From Oscillospiraceae bacterium (GTDB lineage: Bacteria; Bacillota; Clostridia; Oscillospirales; UBA929): DNA of 13,111 nucleotides. The translations under genes were made by a program, and so were the position numbers. Location of the stretch: NCBI GenBank assembly GCA_031289065.1, contig JAITQI010000179.1, positions 1-13,111 on the forward strand, in the 5' to 3' direction. This document shows, piece by piece, positions 1-7,011 of this stretch; positions within the stretch are counted from its first letter, which is position 1; each line of letters begins with the position of its first letter. Under the pieces are notes generated by a model. That model was given only the letters and a program-made list of their open reading frames with translations. It was not told the DNA's origin and did no database searches.

Positions 1-8
1 AATGTTCC

Positions 9-30
9 ACGGGAAAGAACGGTTTCCCGT
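9..30. repeat. Small inverted repeat near the left edge
   Basis: ACGGGAAA (9-16) and TTTCCCGT (23-30) form a perfect 8-bp stem with a 6-nt loop. No clear T-tract follows on either strand, so terminator activity is doubtful. CACGGGA (8-14) is also complementary to TCCCGTG at 110-116, so this hairpin may be one end of a larger foldback element covering about 8-116. Confidence 0.5.
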
Positions 31-45
31 TTCAACCGCACAGCA

Positions 46-104
46 AGGACGCCATCCCCCACAAGACGGAACCGCGTTTTCCGTTCTGTAGGGGATGGCG
101 TCCT
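46..104. repeat. Long foldback (59-nt imperfect hairpin)
   Basis: AGGACGCCATCCCC (46-59) pairs perfectly with GGGGATGGCGTCCT (91-104), giving 14 bp. The stem continues inward with ACA (61-63) against TGT (87-89) and ACGGAA (66-71) against TTCCGT (79-84), leaving a 7-nt loop at 72-78. There is no adjacent T-run. It could be a dispersed foldback (MITE-like) repeat or a structured RNA. It lies downstream of the 3' end of ftsH and outside any gene I can support. Confidence 0.7.
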
Positions 105-173
105 CGACATCCCGTGTAAAAAATGAACCATTCTTTTCTATGCGAATAAGAGGCGGCGTCAGCCTTTTTTCAC

Positions 174-196
174 CCGCCCCGCGAGGGGCGGTTTTT
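174..196 (+). terminator. Intrinsic terminator reading toward ftsH
   Basis: CCGCCCC (174-180) and GGGGCGG (185-191) form a 7-bp GC stem closed by the tetraloop GCGA. It is followed on the + strand by TTTTT (192-196). The T-tract is on the + strand only; read on the minus strand the hairpin is followed by GTGAAAAAAGG. It therefore best fits the end of a rightward transcript from a gene left of the window, converging on ftsH. It may also weakly block the ftsH transcript. Confidence 0.7.
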
Positions 197-205
197 CTCA
201 TGCCC

Positions 206-2143
206 TTATTCCGCCGCCGTTTCCCCCGGCGCGTCCGTGATCTGCTTCTCTTCCCCCACATGGGTTTGGAAGAGGCGGTGGAAGGTCTCCGTGTCCAGAG
301 ACTCCCGCTCGATGAGCACGGCGGCGATGGCGTCCAGCCCGGCCCGGTGAAGGGTCAGAATCTCGGTGGCCTGTTTGTGGCAGCTCCGGATGATGCGGCC
401 CACCTCCTCGTCCACCCGGGCGGCGGTGGTTTCCGAGTGGTTGCGCAGGGGCATCCCGCCCAGGTAGGGGTTTTGCAGGCTTTCCAGCTGCACCATGTCG
501 AAGGCGTCGCTCATGCCGTACTGGGTGACCATGGCCCGGGCCATTTGGGTGGCCCGTTCGATGTCGTTGGAGGCCCCCGTGGTCTGCACGTCGAAGACCA
601 GCTCCTCGGCGGACCGTCCGGCCAGCAGGGAGGTGATTTCGGCCAGGGCCTCCCCCTTGGTCGCCAGGGATTTTTCCTCGTCGGGCACGTGCATGGTGTA
701 CCCCAGGGAGCCCTTGGTGCGGGGGACGATGGTCACCTTGTGAACCTTTTCGGCGTCGGGCAGGCAGGTGGCCACCAGGGCGTGGCCGGTCTCGTGGTAG
801 GCCACGATTTTTTTCTCCCGGGCCGACAGCAGCTTGCCTTTTTTCTCCTGCCCGGCCAGGGTGGTCTCCAGGGCCTCCTGCAAATCGGCCTGCTCCACCG
901 CCCGGCGCCCGGCCCGCACGGCGCACAGGGCGGACTCGTTGATGATGTTGGCCAAATCGGCCCCCACGGCCCCCGGCGTGGCCTTGGCGATGGCCGACAG
1001 ATCCACGCTGCCACTCATGCGCACGTCCTTGGCGTGTACCTGCAACACGGCCAGGCGACCGGCCAGATCGGGCCGCTCCACCGGGATGCGCCGGTCAAAA
1101 CGTCCGGGGCGTAGCAGGGCCTTGTCCAGTACATCGGGCCGGTTGGTGGCCGCCAGAATGACCACGCCTTTGGAGGGGTCGAAGCCGTCCATCTCCCCCA
1201 GAAGCTGGTTGAGGGTTTGTTCTCGTTCGTCGTTGCCCCCCAGGCTGTGGGCGGTCTCCCGGGACTTGCCGACGGCGTCGATCTCGTCGATGAAAACAAT
1301 GCAGGGGGCCCGTTGCTCGGCCTGCTTGAACAGATCCCGCACCCGGGACGCCCCCATGCCCACGAACATCTCCACAAAGGCCGAGCCGGACAGGGAGAAG
1401 AAGGGCACCTTGGCCTCCCCGGCCACCGCCCGGGCCAGCAGGGTCTTGCCGGTGCCCGGCGGGCCGACCAGCAGCGCCCCCTTGGGCAGCTTGGCCCCGA
1501 TGTCGGTATACTTCTGCGGACGGTTGAGGAAGTCCACGATCTCCCGCAGGGAGTCCTTGGCCTCGTCCTGCCCGGCCACGTCGGCGAAGGTTTTGCCGGT
1601 CTCGGTCTCGGCGTATATTTTCCCGCCGTTTTTGCCGAAGCTCATGAAGCCGCCGCCCCCGCTGCCCATGCGTTTGGACATGGAGCGGCTGATGAAGATA
1701 AAGAAGACCACCATGAGCAGCAGCGGTAGCACCACGGTCAGCAAAATCTCCAGGAAGGTGGACATCTGCTGGGGGATTTCCCCTTCCAGCTTCACCCCGG
1801 CCCCTTCGATCCGTTCGACCAGCCCGTCGTCGCCCACATAGCCGGTCACCAGCGACGGCACCTCCGGGTCTTCCTGGCCCTTGGCGGTGATCAGGATGCC
1901 GGTGGCGCCGAAATACACCTTCTCCAGCTCGCCGGCGTCCAGCTTTTGCAGGAATTCGGAGTAGGTGATGGTGTCCGGGCCGTCCTGGGAGAAGAGCGCG
2001 GGCAGGCCCTGAATCAAAAACAGCGCCAGCAGACACAGCAGAACAATCAGGAAGACGGGGCTGCGCTGGGGGCGGCGCGGATTGTTCGGATTGTTCTGAT
2101 TGTTGGGGTTGTTCTGCGGCCCGGAATTGCGGGGATCGTTCAT
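206..2143 (-). CDS. ftsH: ATP-dependent zinc metalloprotease FtsH
   Basis: A 645-aa membrane-anchored AAA+ protease that unfolds and degrades misassembled membrane proteins and short-lived regulators. Two hydrophobic segments (about residues 29-51 and 129-151) flank an extracytoplasmic domain. The AAA module has Walker A GPPGTGKT (227-234), a Walker B strand ending FIDEID (284-289) and a second region of homology around 331-351 ending in RPGRFDR. The peptidase has the zinc site HETGH (450-454); Asp527 in the SNDIERAT stretch is the likely third ligand. The length is normal for the family. The start at 2143 has a GAGGTG ribosome binding site (complement of 2151-2156). The unusual part is residues 6-26 before the first membrane segment, which are rich in Asn, Pro and Gln and encoded by a 9-nt tandem repeat. 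The gene stands alone, divergent from gdhA. Confidence 0.98.
   Translation of the reverse strand: MNDPRNSGPQNNPNNQNNPNNPRRPQRSPVFLIVLLCLLALFLIQGLPALFSQDGPDTITYSEFLQKLDAGELEKVYFGATGILITAKGQEDPEVPSLVTGYVGDDGLVERIEGAGVKLEGEIPQQMSTFLEILLTVVLPLLLMVVFFIFISRSMSKRMGSGGGGFMSFGKNGGKIYAETETGKTFADVAGQDEAKDSLREIVDFLNRPQKYTDIGAKLPKGALLVGPPGTGKTLLARAVAGEAKVPFFSLSGSAFVEMFVGMGASRVRDLFKQAEQRAPCIVFIDEIDAVGKSRETAHSLGGNDEREQTLNQLLGEMDGFDPSKGVVILAATNRPDVLDKALLRPGRFDRRIPVERPDLAGRLAVLQVHAKDVRMSGSVDLSAIAKATPGAVGADLANIINESALCAVRAGRRAVEQADLQEALETTLAGQEKKGKLLSAREKKIVAYHETGHALVATCLPDAEKVHKVTIVPRTKGSLGYTMHVPDEEKSLATKGEALAEITSLLAGRSAEELVFDVQTTGASNDIERATQMARAMVTQYGMSDAFDMVQLESLQNPYLGGMPLRNHSETTAARVDEEVGRIIRSCHKQATEILTLHRAGLDAIAAVLIERESLDTETFHRLFQTHVGEEKQITDAPGETAAE
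2081..2116 (-). repeat. 9-nt tandem repeat in the ftsH N-terminal coding region
   Basis: Four consecutive 9-nt units on the + strand (ATTGTTCGG, ATTGTTCTG, ATTGTTGGG, GTTGTTCTG) differ only at the ends. On the coding strand each encodes Pro or Gln followed by Asn-Asn, giving the Asn-rich cytoplasmic tail of FtsH. The unit keeps the reading frame, so copy-number change would lengthen or shorten the tail without a frameshift. Confidence 0.8.
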
Positions 2144-2166
2144 GGGCGTTCACCTCGTTTTGAAAA

Positions 2167-2182
2167 GCCGCCGTGCGGCGGC
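2167..2182 (-). promoter_or_regulatory. GC hairpin in the ftsH leader
   Basis: GCCGCCG (2167-2173) and CGGCGGC (2176-2182) are complementary. With a realistic 4-nt loop the stem is 6 bp of pure GC. It would lie in the ftsH leader RNA, ending 10 nt upstream of the ribosome binding site (2156-2151) without covering it. Its role is unknown. Confidence 0.4.
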
Positions 2183-2191
2183 GTCTGTCCG

Positions 2192-2203
2192 ATCACAAGT
2201 GAT
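2192..2203. promoter_or_regulatory. Short palindrome ATCAC-AA-GTGAT in the ftsH leader
   Basis: ATCAC (2192-2196) and GTGAT (2199-2203) are a perfect dyad. A second overlapping dyad is TGATGT (2200-2205) with ACATCA (2214-2219). Both fall just downstream of the predicted ftsH transcription start. They could be an operator or chance; no known operator consensus (CIRCE, CtsR) is matched. Confidence 0.25.
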
Positions 2204-2226
2204 GTATCATGCAACATCAATTTTAT

Positions 2227-2257
2227 ATTGTAACACACTTGCGCGGTTTCGTCTCAA
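2227..2257 (-). promoter_or_regulatory. Predicted ftsH promoter
   Basis: Read on the minus strand, TTGAGA (2257-2252) lies 19 nt before TACAAT (2232-2227), and the -10 is preceded by TGT, making an extended -10 (TGTTACAAT). The extended -10 compensates for the long spacer. Transcription would begin near 2220, giving a leader of about 77 nt. Confidence 0.55.
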
Positions 2258-2298
2258 CTTTCGAGCGCTTTTTTACAAACTGTTCACAATAATGGAAC

Positions 2299-2316
2299 CG
2301 CTTCAATGGAGAAGCG
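2299..2316. repeat. Inverted repeat between the divergent promoters
   Basis: CGCTTC (2299-2304) and GAAGCG (2311-2316) form a 6-bp stem with loop AATGGA. It is upstream of both -35 elements, so it is not part of either expected transcript. Confidence 0.4.
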
Positions 2317-2338
2317 CACCCCCCGCCTTTGCGAGCCA

Positions 2339-2360
2339 CCCCCTTCATGCGTGAAGGGGG
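2339..2360 (+). terminator. Terminator-like hairpin upstream of gdhA
   Basis: CCCCCTTCA (2339-2347) and TGAAGGGGG (2352-2360) form a perfect 9-bp stem with loop TGCG, followed by CGTTTCTCC. The T-tract is weak. It precedes the gdhA -35 element by 25 nt. If active it would insulate gdhA from rightward transcription, but no rightward gene lies just upstream. It may instead be a remnant or an RNA element. Confidence 0.4.
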
Positions 2361-2385
2361 CGTTTCTCCTATTCGACGAAAGGTA

Positions 2386-2415
2386 TTGACGGCTCTTTAA
2401 TTTTAACGATATACT
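2386..2415 (+). promoter_or_regulatory. Predicted gdhA promoter
   Basis: TTGACG (2386-2391) and TATACT (2410-2415) are separated by 18 nt, each matching five of six consensus positions for the housekeeping sigma factor. Transcription would start near 2422, leaving a leader of about 53 nt. That leader contains a small CGCT/AGCG hairpin (2425-2440) with an 8-nt pyrimidine loop. Confidence 0.75.
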
Positions 2416-2438
2416 GAATTAAATCGCTTTTTCTTTAG

Positions 2439-3818
<1,380 letters not shown>

Positions 3819-3908
3819 CCGGACGTCGGCGGAGAGAAGCCCAGAAGATAGAAAAAGCCCCCGCGAAACGCGCCGCCCTTCCGGACCTCAAACTGGCATT
3901 CCGCAAAA

Positions 3909-3926
3909 TTTCCCCGGCGCGGGAAA
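3909..3926. repeat. Inverted repeat between gdhA and rpmE
   Basis: TTTCCC (3909-3914) and GGGAAA (3921-3926) form a 6-bp stem with loop CGGCGC. On the + strand it is followed by an A-run, not a T-run, so it is at best a poor terminator for gdhA. It sits just upstream of the rpmE -35. Confidence 0.35.
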
Positions 3927-3932
3927 AAACAC

Positions 3933-3961
3933 TTGCGAACCTGTCCCGCGCATGTTATAAT
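3933..3961 (+). promoter_or_regulatory. Predicted rpmE promoter
   Basis: TTGCGA (3933-3938) and a perfect TATAAT (3956-3961) are 17 nt apart, and the -10 is extended by TGT (3953-3955). This is among the best promoters in the window, as expected for a ribosomal protein gene. Transcription would start near 3968, about 38 nt before the start codon. Confidence 0.85.
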
Positions 3962-4005
3962 AATGTGCAGTTTTATGAAACCCTTTGCGGAAGAAGGTGC
4001 AAGCA

Positions 4006-4209
4006 ATGAAAGAGGGCATCCATCCCAAATACGCGACGACCACCGTCACATGCGCCTGCGGGGAGAAATTCGAAACCGGCTCCACACGGAAGGAAATCCG
4101 GGTTGAAATCTGCTCGAAGTGCCATCCGTTTTTTACCGGCAAACAGAAGCTGGTGGATACCGGCGGCCGTGTGGACCGCTTCAACAAGAAGTTCGGTTTG
4201 GCCCAATGA
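4006..4209 (+). CDS. rpmE: 50S ribosomal protein L31
   Basis: This 67-aa protein begins MKEGIHPKY, the typical L31 opening, and joins the large ribosomal subunit near the central protuberance. It carries the zinc ribbon of the C+ type: Cys16 and Cys18 in CACG, then Cys36 and Cys39 in CSKC. The C-terminal part with [12 protein letters not shown] is also characteristic. The start at 4006 is preferred over an in-frame ATG at 3985 because AGAAGGTG (3992-3999) is 6 nt upstream and the family starts at MK. It has its own strong promoter and is followed at once by a long hairpin. Zinc-free paralogues are often regulated by Zur, but I see only this zinc-binding form and no Zur-like site. Confidence 0.97.
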   Translation: MKEGIHPKYATTTVTCACGEKFETGSTRKEIRVEICSKCHPFFTGKQKLVDTGGRVDRFNKKFGLAQ

Positions 4210-4216
4210 CGAAACG

Positions 4217-4249
4217 ACAAATGCCCGCGCCGTTGGCGCGGGCATTTGT
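4217..4249 (+). terminator. Perfect 15-bp hairpin after rpmE
   Basis: ACAAATGCCCGCGCC (4217-4231) and its exact complement (4235-4249) form a 15-bp stem with loop GTT, starting 7 nt after the rpmE stop. GAAA (4211-4214) and TTTC (4249-4252) can add outer pairs. The 3' side ends in ATTTGTTTC, a modest U-tract. The ribosome binding site of the next gene begins at 4253, so rightward transcripts must pass this hairpin to express that gene. Confidence 0.8.
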
Positions 4250-4265
4250 TTCGGAGGAAGCGCCT

Positions 4266-5111
4266 ATGGAACGGCAAACCTTTGAGCGCCTACAAAAGAA
4301 GGCGGCTACCTTTGCCCACACCTCGCTGACCTATACGGCCTACGAGAACGTCGCCCACTACGCCACCCTTCGGGACGACGAGCAGGCGCTCTTTCTTTAC
4401 GGCGAGAACCGAGAGGTCGGCCAAAACGAGCTACATTTCGCGGTCGGCGACCCCGGGGACATCATCCGGCAGGTGCAAACCCTGCCCGGGGTCACGCGGG
4501 TCAGCTTTGTCCCCCTCGAAGCCAGGCGGGACTTTTTGCGCGCGGGCTTCACGGTATACAGCGACATGCGGGACTTTTGGATTTCCGATCTGTCCGGGAG
4601 TTCCGACGCGTGGGACAGCGGCGGTTTGATGCGCTCGGACGAGTGCGCCGCCGTGTCCGACGTCTCTCGGTCGGTGCGTTGGCAGAGCCGGGGATTTCAC
4701 GGGGAGAGCCCGGAATGGGTGGCCTCCTGGGCCGCCGGAGACAACCCGGAGGTCGAACACGCCGTCGATTGCGCGGTATTGGTCTGCCGCGACGGGGCCG
4801 CGCCGGTGGGCATGGTATGCGTCGCCCTGTACGGACATGAGCGCCCGGAGGGGCCTGTCGTGTGGGTTCGTGAGCTGGTCGTCCGCCCGGAGCGGCAGGG
4901 GCGCGGGTTGGGCCGTCGGCTTCTCACCCAGACGCTGGCCTACGGCAGGGCGCACGGGGCCCGGCGATCCTACCTAATGGCCGACTGCCAAAACGCCAAC
5001 GCCTTGCGCCTGTACGAATCCGTTGGGTTCGTCGCCAAGGCTGACGACGGCCAGCTGGACATGCTTTACGAAAATAAAACGGCGGCGGAGGCCGTGCCCG
5101 ATGCCGAATGA
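4266..5111 (+). CDS. GNAT-family N-acetyltransferase
   Basis: A 281-aa protein that should transfer an acetyl group from acetyl-CoA to an unknown amine. The C-terminal domain (about 170-270) has the acetyl-CoA loop RQGRGLG (210-216), preceded by the strand VRELVVRP (201-208) and followed by NANALRLYESVGF (243-255), all typical of GNAT motifs A and B. The first 110 residues are longer than a minimal GNAT and could be a degenerate second GNAT fold; I see no acetyl-CoA loop there. The start at 4266 is set by GGAGGA (4253-4258), 7 nt upstream. Its reading frame stays open to 4119 inside rpmE, but that extension has no ribosome binding site. It overlaps the next gene by 11 bp, suggesting translational coupling. 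No promoter of its own is visible, so expression probably depends on readthrough from rpmE. The substrate cannot be told. Confidence 0.88.
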   Translation: MERQTFERLQKKAATFAHTSLTYTAYENVAHYATLRDDEQALFLYGENREVGQNELHFAVGDPGDIIRQVQTLPGVTRVSFVPLEARRDFLRAGFTVYSDMRDFWISDLSGSSDAWDSGGLMRSDECAAVSDVSRSVRWQSRGFHGESPEWVASWAAGDNPEVEHAVDCAVLVCRDGAAPVGMVCVALYGHERPEGPVVWVRELVVRPERQGRGLGRRLLTQTLAYGRAHGARRSYLMADCQNANALRLYESVGFVAKADDGQLDMLYENKTAAEAVPDAE

Positions 5112-5724
5112 GGCTTTTTTGATGCCGCGCGGGCCGGGCGAGGCCGAGATTGTGGAAAAGCGTTCCCGGTTTATCGGCGCGCTCGCGCCGCTCGACAGCG
5201 ACGAGGCGGCGAAGGCCTTTCTGCAAGAACGGCGGGCGTTGCACAAGACCGCCTCCCATCATGTCTATGCCTGGCTGCTGCGGGACGGCGGAGCCCGGTA
5301 TTCCGACGACGGGGAGCCACAGGGCACCGGCGGGCCGCCGGTGCTGGAGGTGTTGCGTCGGGAGGGGGTGCGCAATGTCTGCTGTGTGGTCACCCGCTAC
5401 TTCGGCGGCACCCTCCTGGGGGCCGCCGGGCTGACCCGGGCCTACGCCGCCGCCGCCAAGGCCGCCCTGGAGGCCGCCGGCATCGCCGAAATGCGCCCCT
5501 GGACGGCGGCCACCCTGGTCTGCGGCTATGCCCTGTGGCGGCGGATGCAGCTGGAATTGGCCGCCTGCGGGGGTGTGGAGGAGGGGGTCGCTTTCGCCGC
5601 CGAGGTGACGGCGGACGTGGCGTTGCCCACCCCCCGCCTGTCCGAATTCCAAGCCCGCGCCGCCGAACTGTCCGCCGGACAGGCGATCTTCCGGCCCGGC
5701 TTGGAGAGCTTCCGGGCGCTGTGA
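5101..5724 (+). CDS. YigZ/IMPACT (UPF0029) family protein
   Basis: This 207-aa protein belongs to the YigZ/YvyE family, related to eukaryotic IMPACT. The biochemical role in bacteria is not settled; translation-related and proline-dipeptidase-like roles have been proposed for relatives. Visible signatures are KRSRFIG (20-26), HHVYAW (53-58), YSDDGEPQGTGG (67-78) and the hallmark VTRYFGG (97-103) followed by LGAAGLTRAY (106-115). The C-terminal 65 residues form the usual second small alpha/beta domain, with weaker conservation. ATG 5101 is chosen because GGAGG (5087-5091) is 9 nt upstream; in-frame Met8 (5122) has no better site. Overlap with the acetyltransferase stop suggests the two are co-translated. 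Confidence 0.93.
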   Translation: MPNEAFLMPRGPGEAEIVEKRSRFIGALAPLDSDEAAKAFLQERRALHKTASHHVYAWLLRDGGARYSDDGEPQGTGGPPVLEVLRREGVRNVCCVVTRYFGGTLLGAAGLTRAYAAAAKAALEAAGIAEMRPWTAATLVCGYALWRRMQLELAACGGVEEGVAFAAEVTADVALPTPRLSEFQARAAELSAGQAIFRPGLESFRAL

Positions 5725-5757
5725 CGCCCCCCGGCTGGGACGGCAGCTTGGCATGCC

Positions 5758-5795
5758 CGGACAAAAAATTTCGGTTTCGCCGCTTTTTTTGTCCG
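5758..5795. terminator. Inverted repeat between yigZ-like gene and dgt
   Basis: CGGACAAAAAA (5758-5768) pairs with TTTTTTGTCCG (5785-5795), 11 bp around a 16-nt loop that can itself fold (CGG 5772-5774 with CCG 5780-5782). The T-run is inside the stem and an A-run follows, so it is not a canonical rightward terminator. Its place after the yigZ-like gene still suggests a transcript-end or insulating role. Confidence 0.4.
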
Positions 5796-5826
5796 AAAAA
5801 AAGGGAAAACGCGTGTCCCTGTGGGA

Positions 5827-5840
5827 TACTATATTATAGA
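5827..5840 (+). promoter_or_regulatory. Possible -10 region of the dgt-dnaG-rpoD transcript
   Basis: The AT-rich stretch TACTATATTATAGA in a GC-rich gap contains -10-like hexamers (TACTAT 5827-5832, TATATT 5830-5835) and the palindrome CTATATTATAG (5829-5839). No good -35 lies 16-18 nt upstream, so this is only a candidate. It resembles the -10 region of nrdD at 11774. Confidence 0.35.
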
Positions 5841-5898
5841 GGAATAATTCGTCCCACTGTGAGGCGTTGTGAGGGTAAAACCGGCTGGGAGGGTGCGC

Positions 5899-6879
5899 AT
5901 GGCTGAGGATAGGCCGCCGCTGGGCGGATTTCGCGGGGTTTTGCGCGCCGAGGAGCGGGTGCACACGGAGCCGCCCTGCCCGGTGCGCCGGGCCTTTCAG
6001 CGGGACATCGACCGCATCACCCACGCCAAGTCTTTCCGGCGTCTGATGCACAAGACCCAGGTCTTCCTCAACCCGGAGGGCGACCACTACCGCACCCGCA
6101 TGGTTCACACCCTGGAGGTCTCCCGCATCGCCCGGACGGTGGCCCGCGCCCTGTCCCTGGACGAGGACCTGACCGAGGCCATCGCCCTGGGGCACGACTT
6201 GGGGCACACCCCCTTCGGCCACGCCGGGGAATGGGCCTTGGCCGACATGATGCCCGACGGCTTCACCCATTACGCCCAAAGCCTGCGGGTGGTGGATCGC
6301 CTGGAGCGGGGCGGGCAGGGCCTCAACCTGACCCAGGCCGTCCGGGACGGCATCGTCTGCCATTCCGGCCCTGTGCGGGCCGCCACGCCCGAGGGGCTGT
6401 TGGTACACAAGGCCGACCGGGTCGCCTACACCACCTCGGACATCGACGACGCCCTCCGCGCCGGGATCCTGCGCGTGTCGGACATCCCCGCGCCCCTGCG
6501 CCAGCTCTTGGGGGACAAGCCCTCCTCCCGTATCAACGCCTTTGTGAGCGACCTCATCGCCCAGGGGGCCGACACCGGAACCATCGCCTTTTCCCCGCCC
6601 ATAGAGACCGCCATGTCGGAACTGCGGGCCTTCCTGTTCGAGCGGGTGTACAAAAACCCGGAGGCCAAGGGGGAGGAATCCAAGGCGCGAGACCTTTTGC
6701 AGCGGTTGTTCATCCACTATCTGACCCACCCAGACCAACTCCCCGGCGACACCCGCCCGGTCTGGGAGGCCGAAGGCCCCGAACGGGCGGTGTGCGATTA
6801 CATCGCCGGTATGACCGACCGTTACGCCGTGGCCCGCTTCGGGGAGATTTTCACCCCGAAGGGCTGGGAAAGGTACTGA
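5899..6879 (+). CDS. dgt: dGTPase-like HD-domain dNTP triphosphohydrolase
   Basis: This 326-aa protein is in the Dgt family, which hydrolyses dGTP or other dNTPs to deoxynucleoside plus triphosphate. The metal site is readable: His70 in RMVHTLEV, His99-Asp100 in LGHDLGHTPFGHAGE, and Asp181 in TSDIDDALRAGIL. The N-terminal RRAFQRDIDRI and SFRRLMHKTQVF segments are also typical of the shorter dGTPase-like subfamily. The start at 5899 has GGAGG (5888-5892) at 6 nt; an in-frame GTG at 5869 lacks one. The gene leads a same-strand run with dnaG and rpoD, an arrangement common in Clostridia, linking nucleotide pool control to replication priming. Substrate preference cannot be read from the sequence; these proteins may act on several dNTPs. 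Confidence 0.92.
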   Translation: MAEDRPPLGGFRGVLRAEERVHTEPPCPVRRAFQRDIDRITHAKSFRRLMHKTQVFLNPEGDHYRTRMVHTLEVSRIARTVARALSLDEDLTEAIALGHDLGHTPFGHAGEWALADMMPDGFTHYAQSLRVVDRLERGGQGLNLTQAVRDGIVCHSGPVRAATPEGLLVHKADRVAYTTSDIDDALRAGILRVSDIPAPLRQLLGDKPSSRINAFVSDLIAQGADTGTIAFSPPIETAMSELRAFLFERVYKNPEAKGEESKARDLLQRLFIHYLTHPDQLPGDTRPVWEAEGPERAVCDYIAGMTDRYAVARFGEIFTPKGWERY

Positions 6880-6881
6880 AT

Positions 6882-6915
6882 CAGAGGACAGCGGACAGAA
6901 AACAGAGGATAGAGG
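6882..6915 (+). repeat. Degenerate purine-rich direct repeat between dgt and dnaG
   Basis: CAGAGGACA (6882-6890) recurs as CAGAGGATA (6903-6911), 21 nt later, with GGACAGA in between. Related words appear in other gaps: CAGAAGATAGA at 3842, CAGAGGACAG on the minus strand at 10995-10986, and CAGAAGAGA at 11822. This looks like traces of a dispersed short motif, not a coding feature. Confidence 0.4.
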
Positions 6916-7011
6916 CTTTTTCGGGGCGGATTGGTATTGGGAGCGGCCGCTTCCGCGTATTAAAGGCAGTATTTCTGGCAAATATATACATACCATGGGA
7001 AAGGTGGCACT

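Noticed and set aside
95..1114. A 339-codon + strand open frame
   Set aside because: It is an antisense shadow of ftsH, has Gly/His/Leu-rich nonsense composition and no ribosome binding site. A second + strand shadow at 834-1841 was dropped for the same reason.
2292..2354. A 20-codon leader-peptide-like frame between ftsH and gdhA
   Set aside because: It has no ribosome binding site, lies upstream of the gdhA promoter, and codes for no run of a regulatory amino acid. The hairpin at 2339-2360 overlaps it only by position.
4119..4265. N-terminal extension of the acetyltransferase into rpmE
   Set aside because: The extension overlaps rpmE out of frame, crosses the hairpin at 4217-4249 and has no ribosome binding site. 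ATG 4266 has a clear GGAGGA site.
6937..6963. Promoter between dgt and dnaG (TTGGGA, TATTAA)
   Set aside because: The spacer is only 15 nt and the matches are weak; the AGCGGCCGCT palindrome at 6942-6951 falls in the spacer. I mention it under dnaG but do not list it as a feature.
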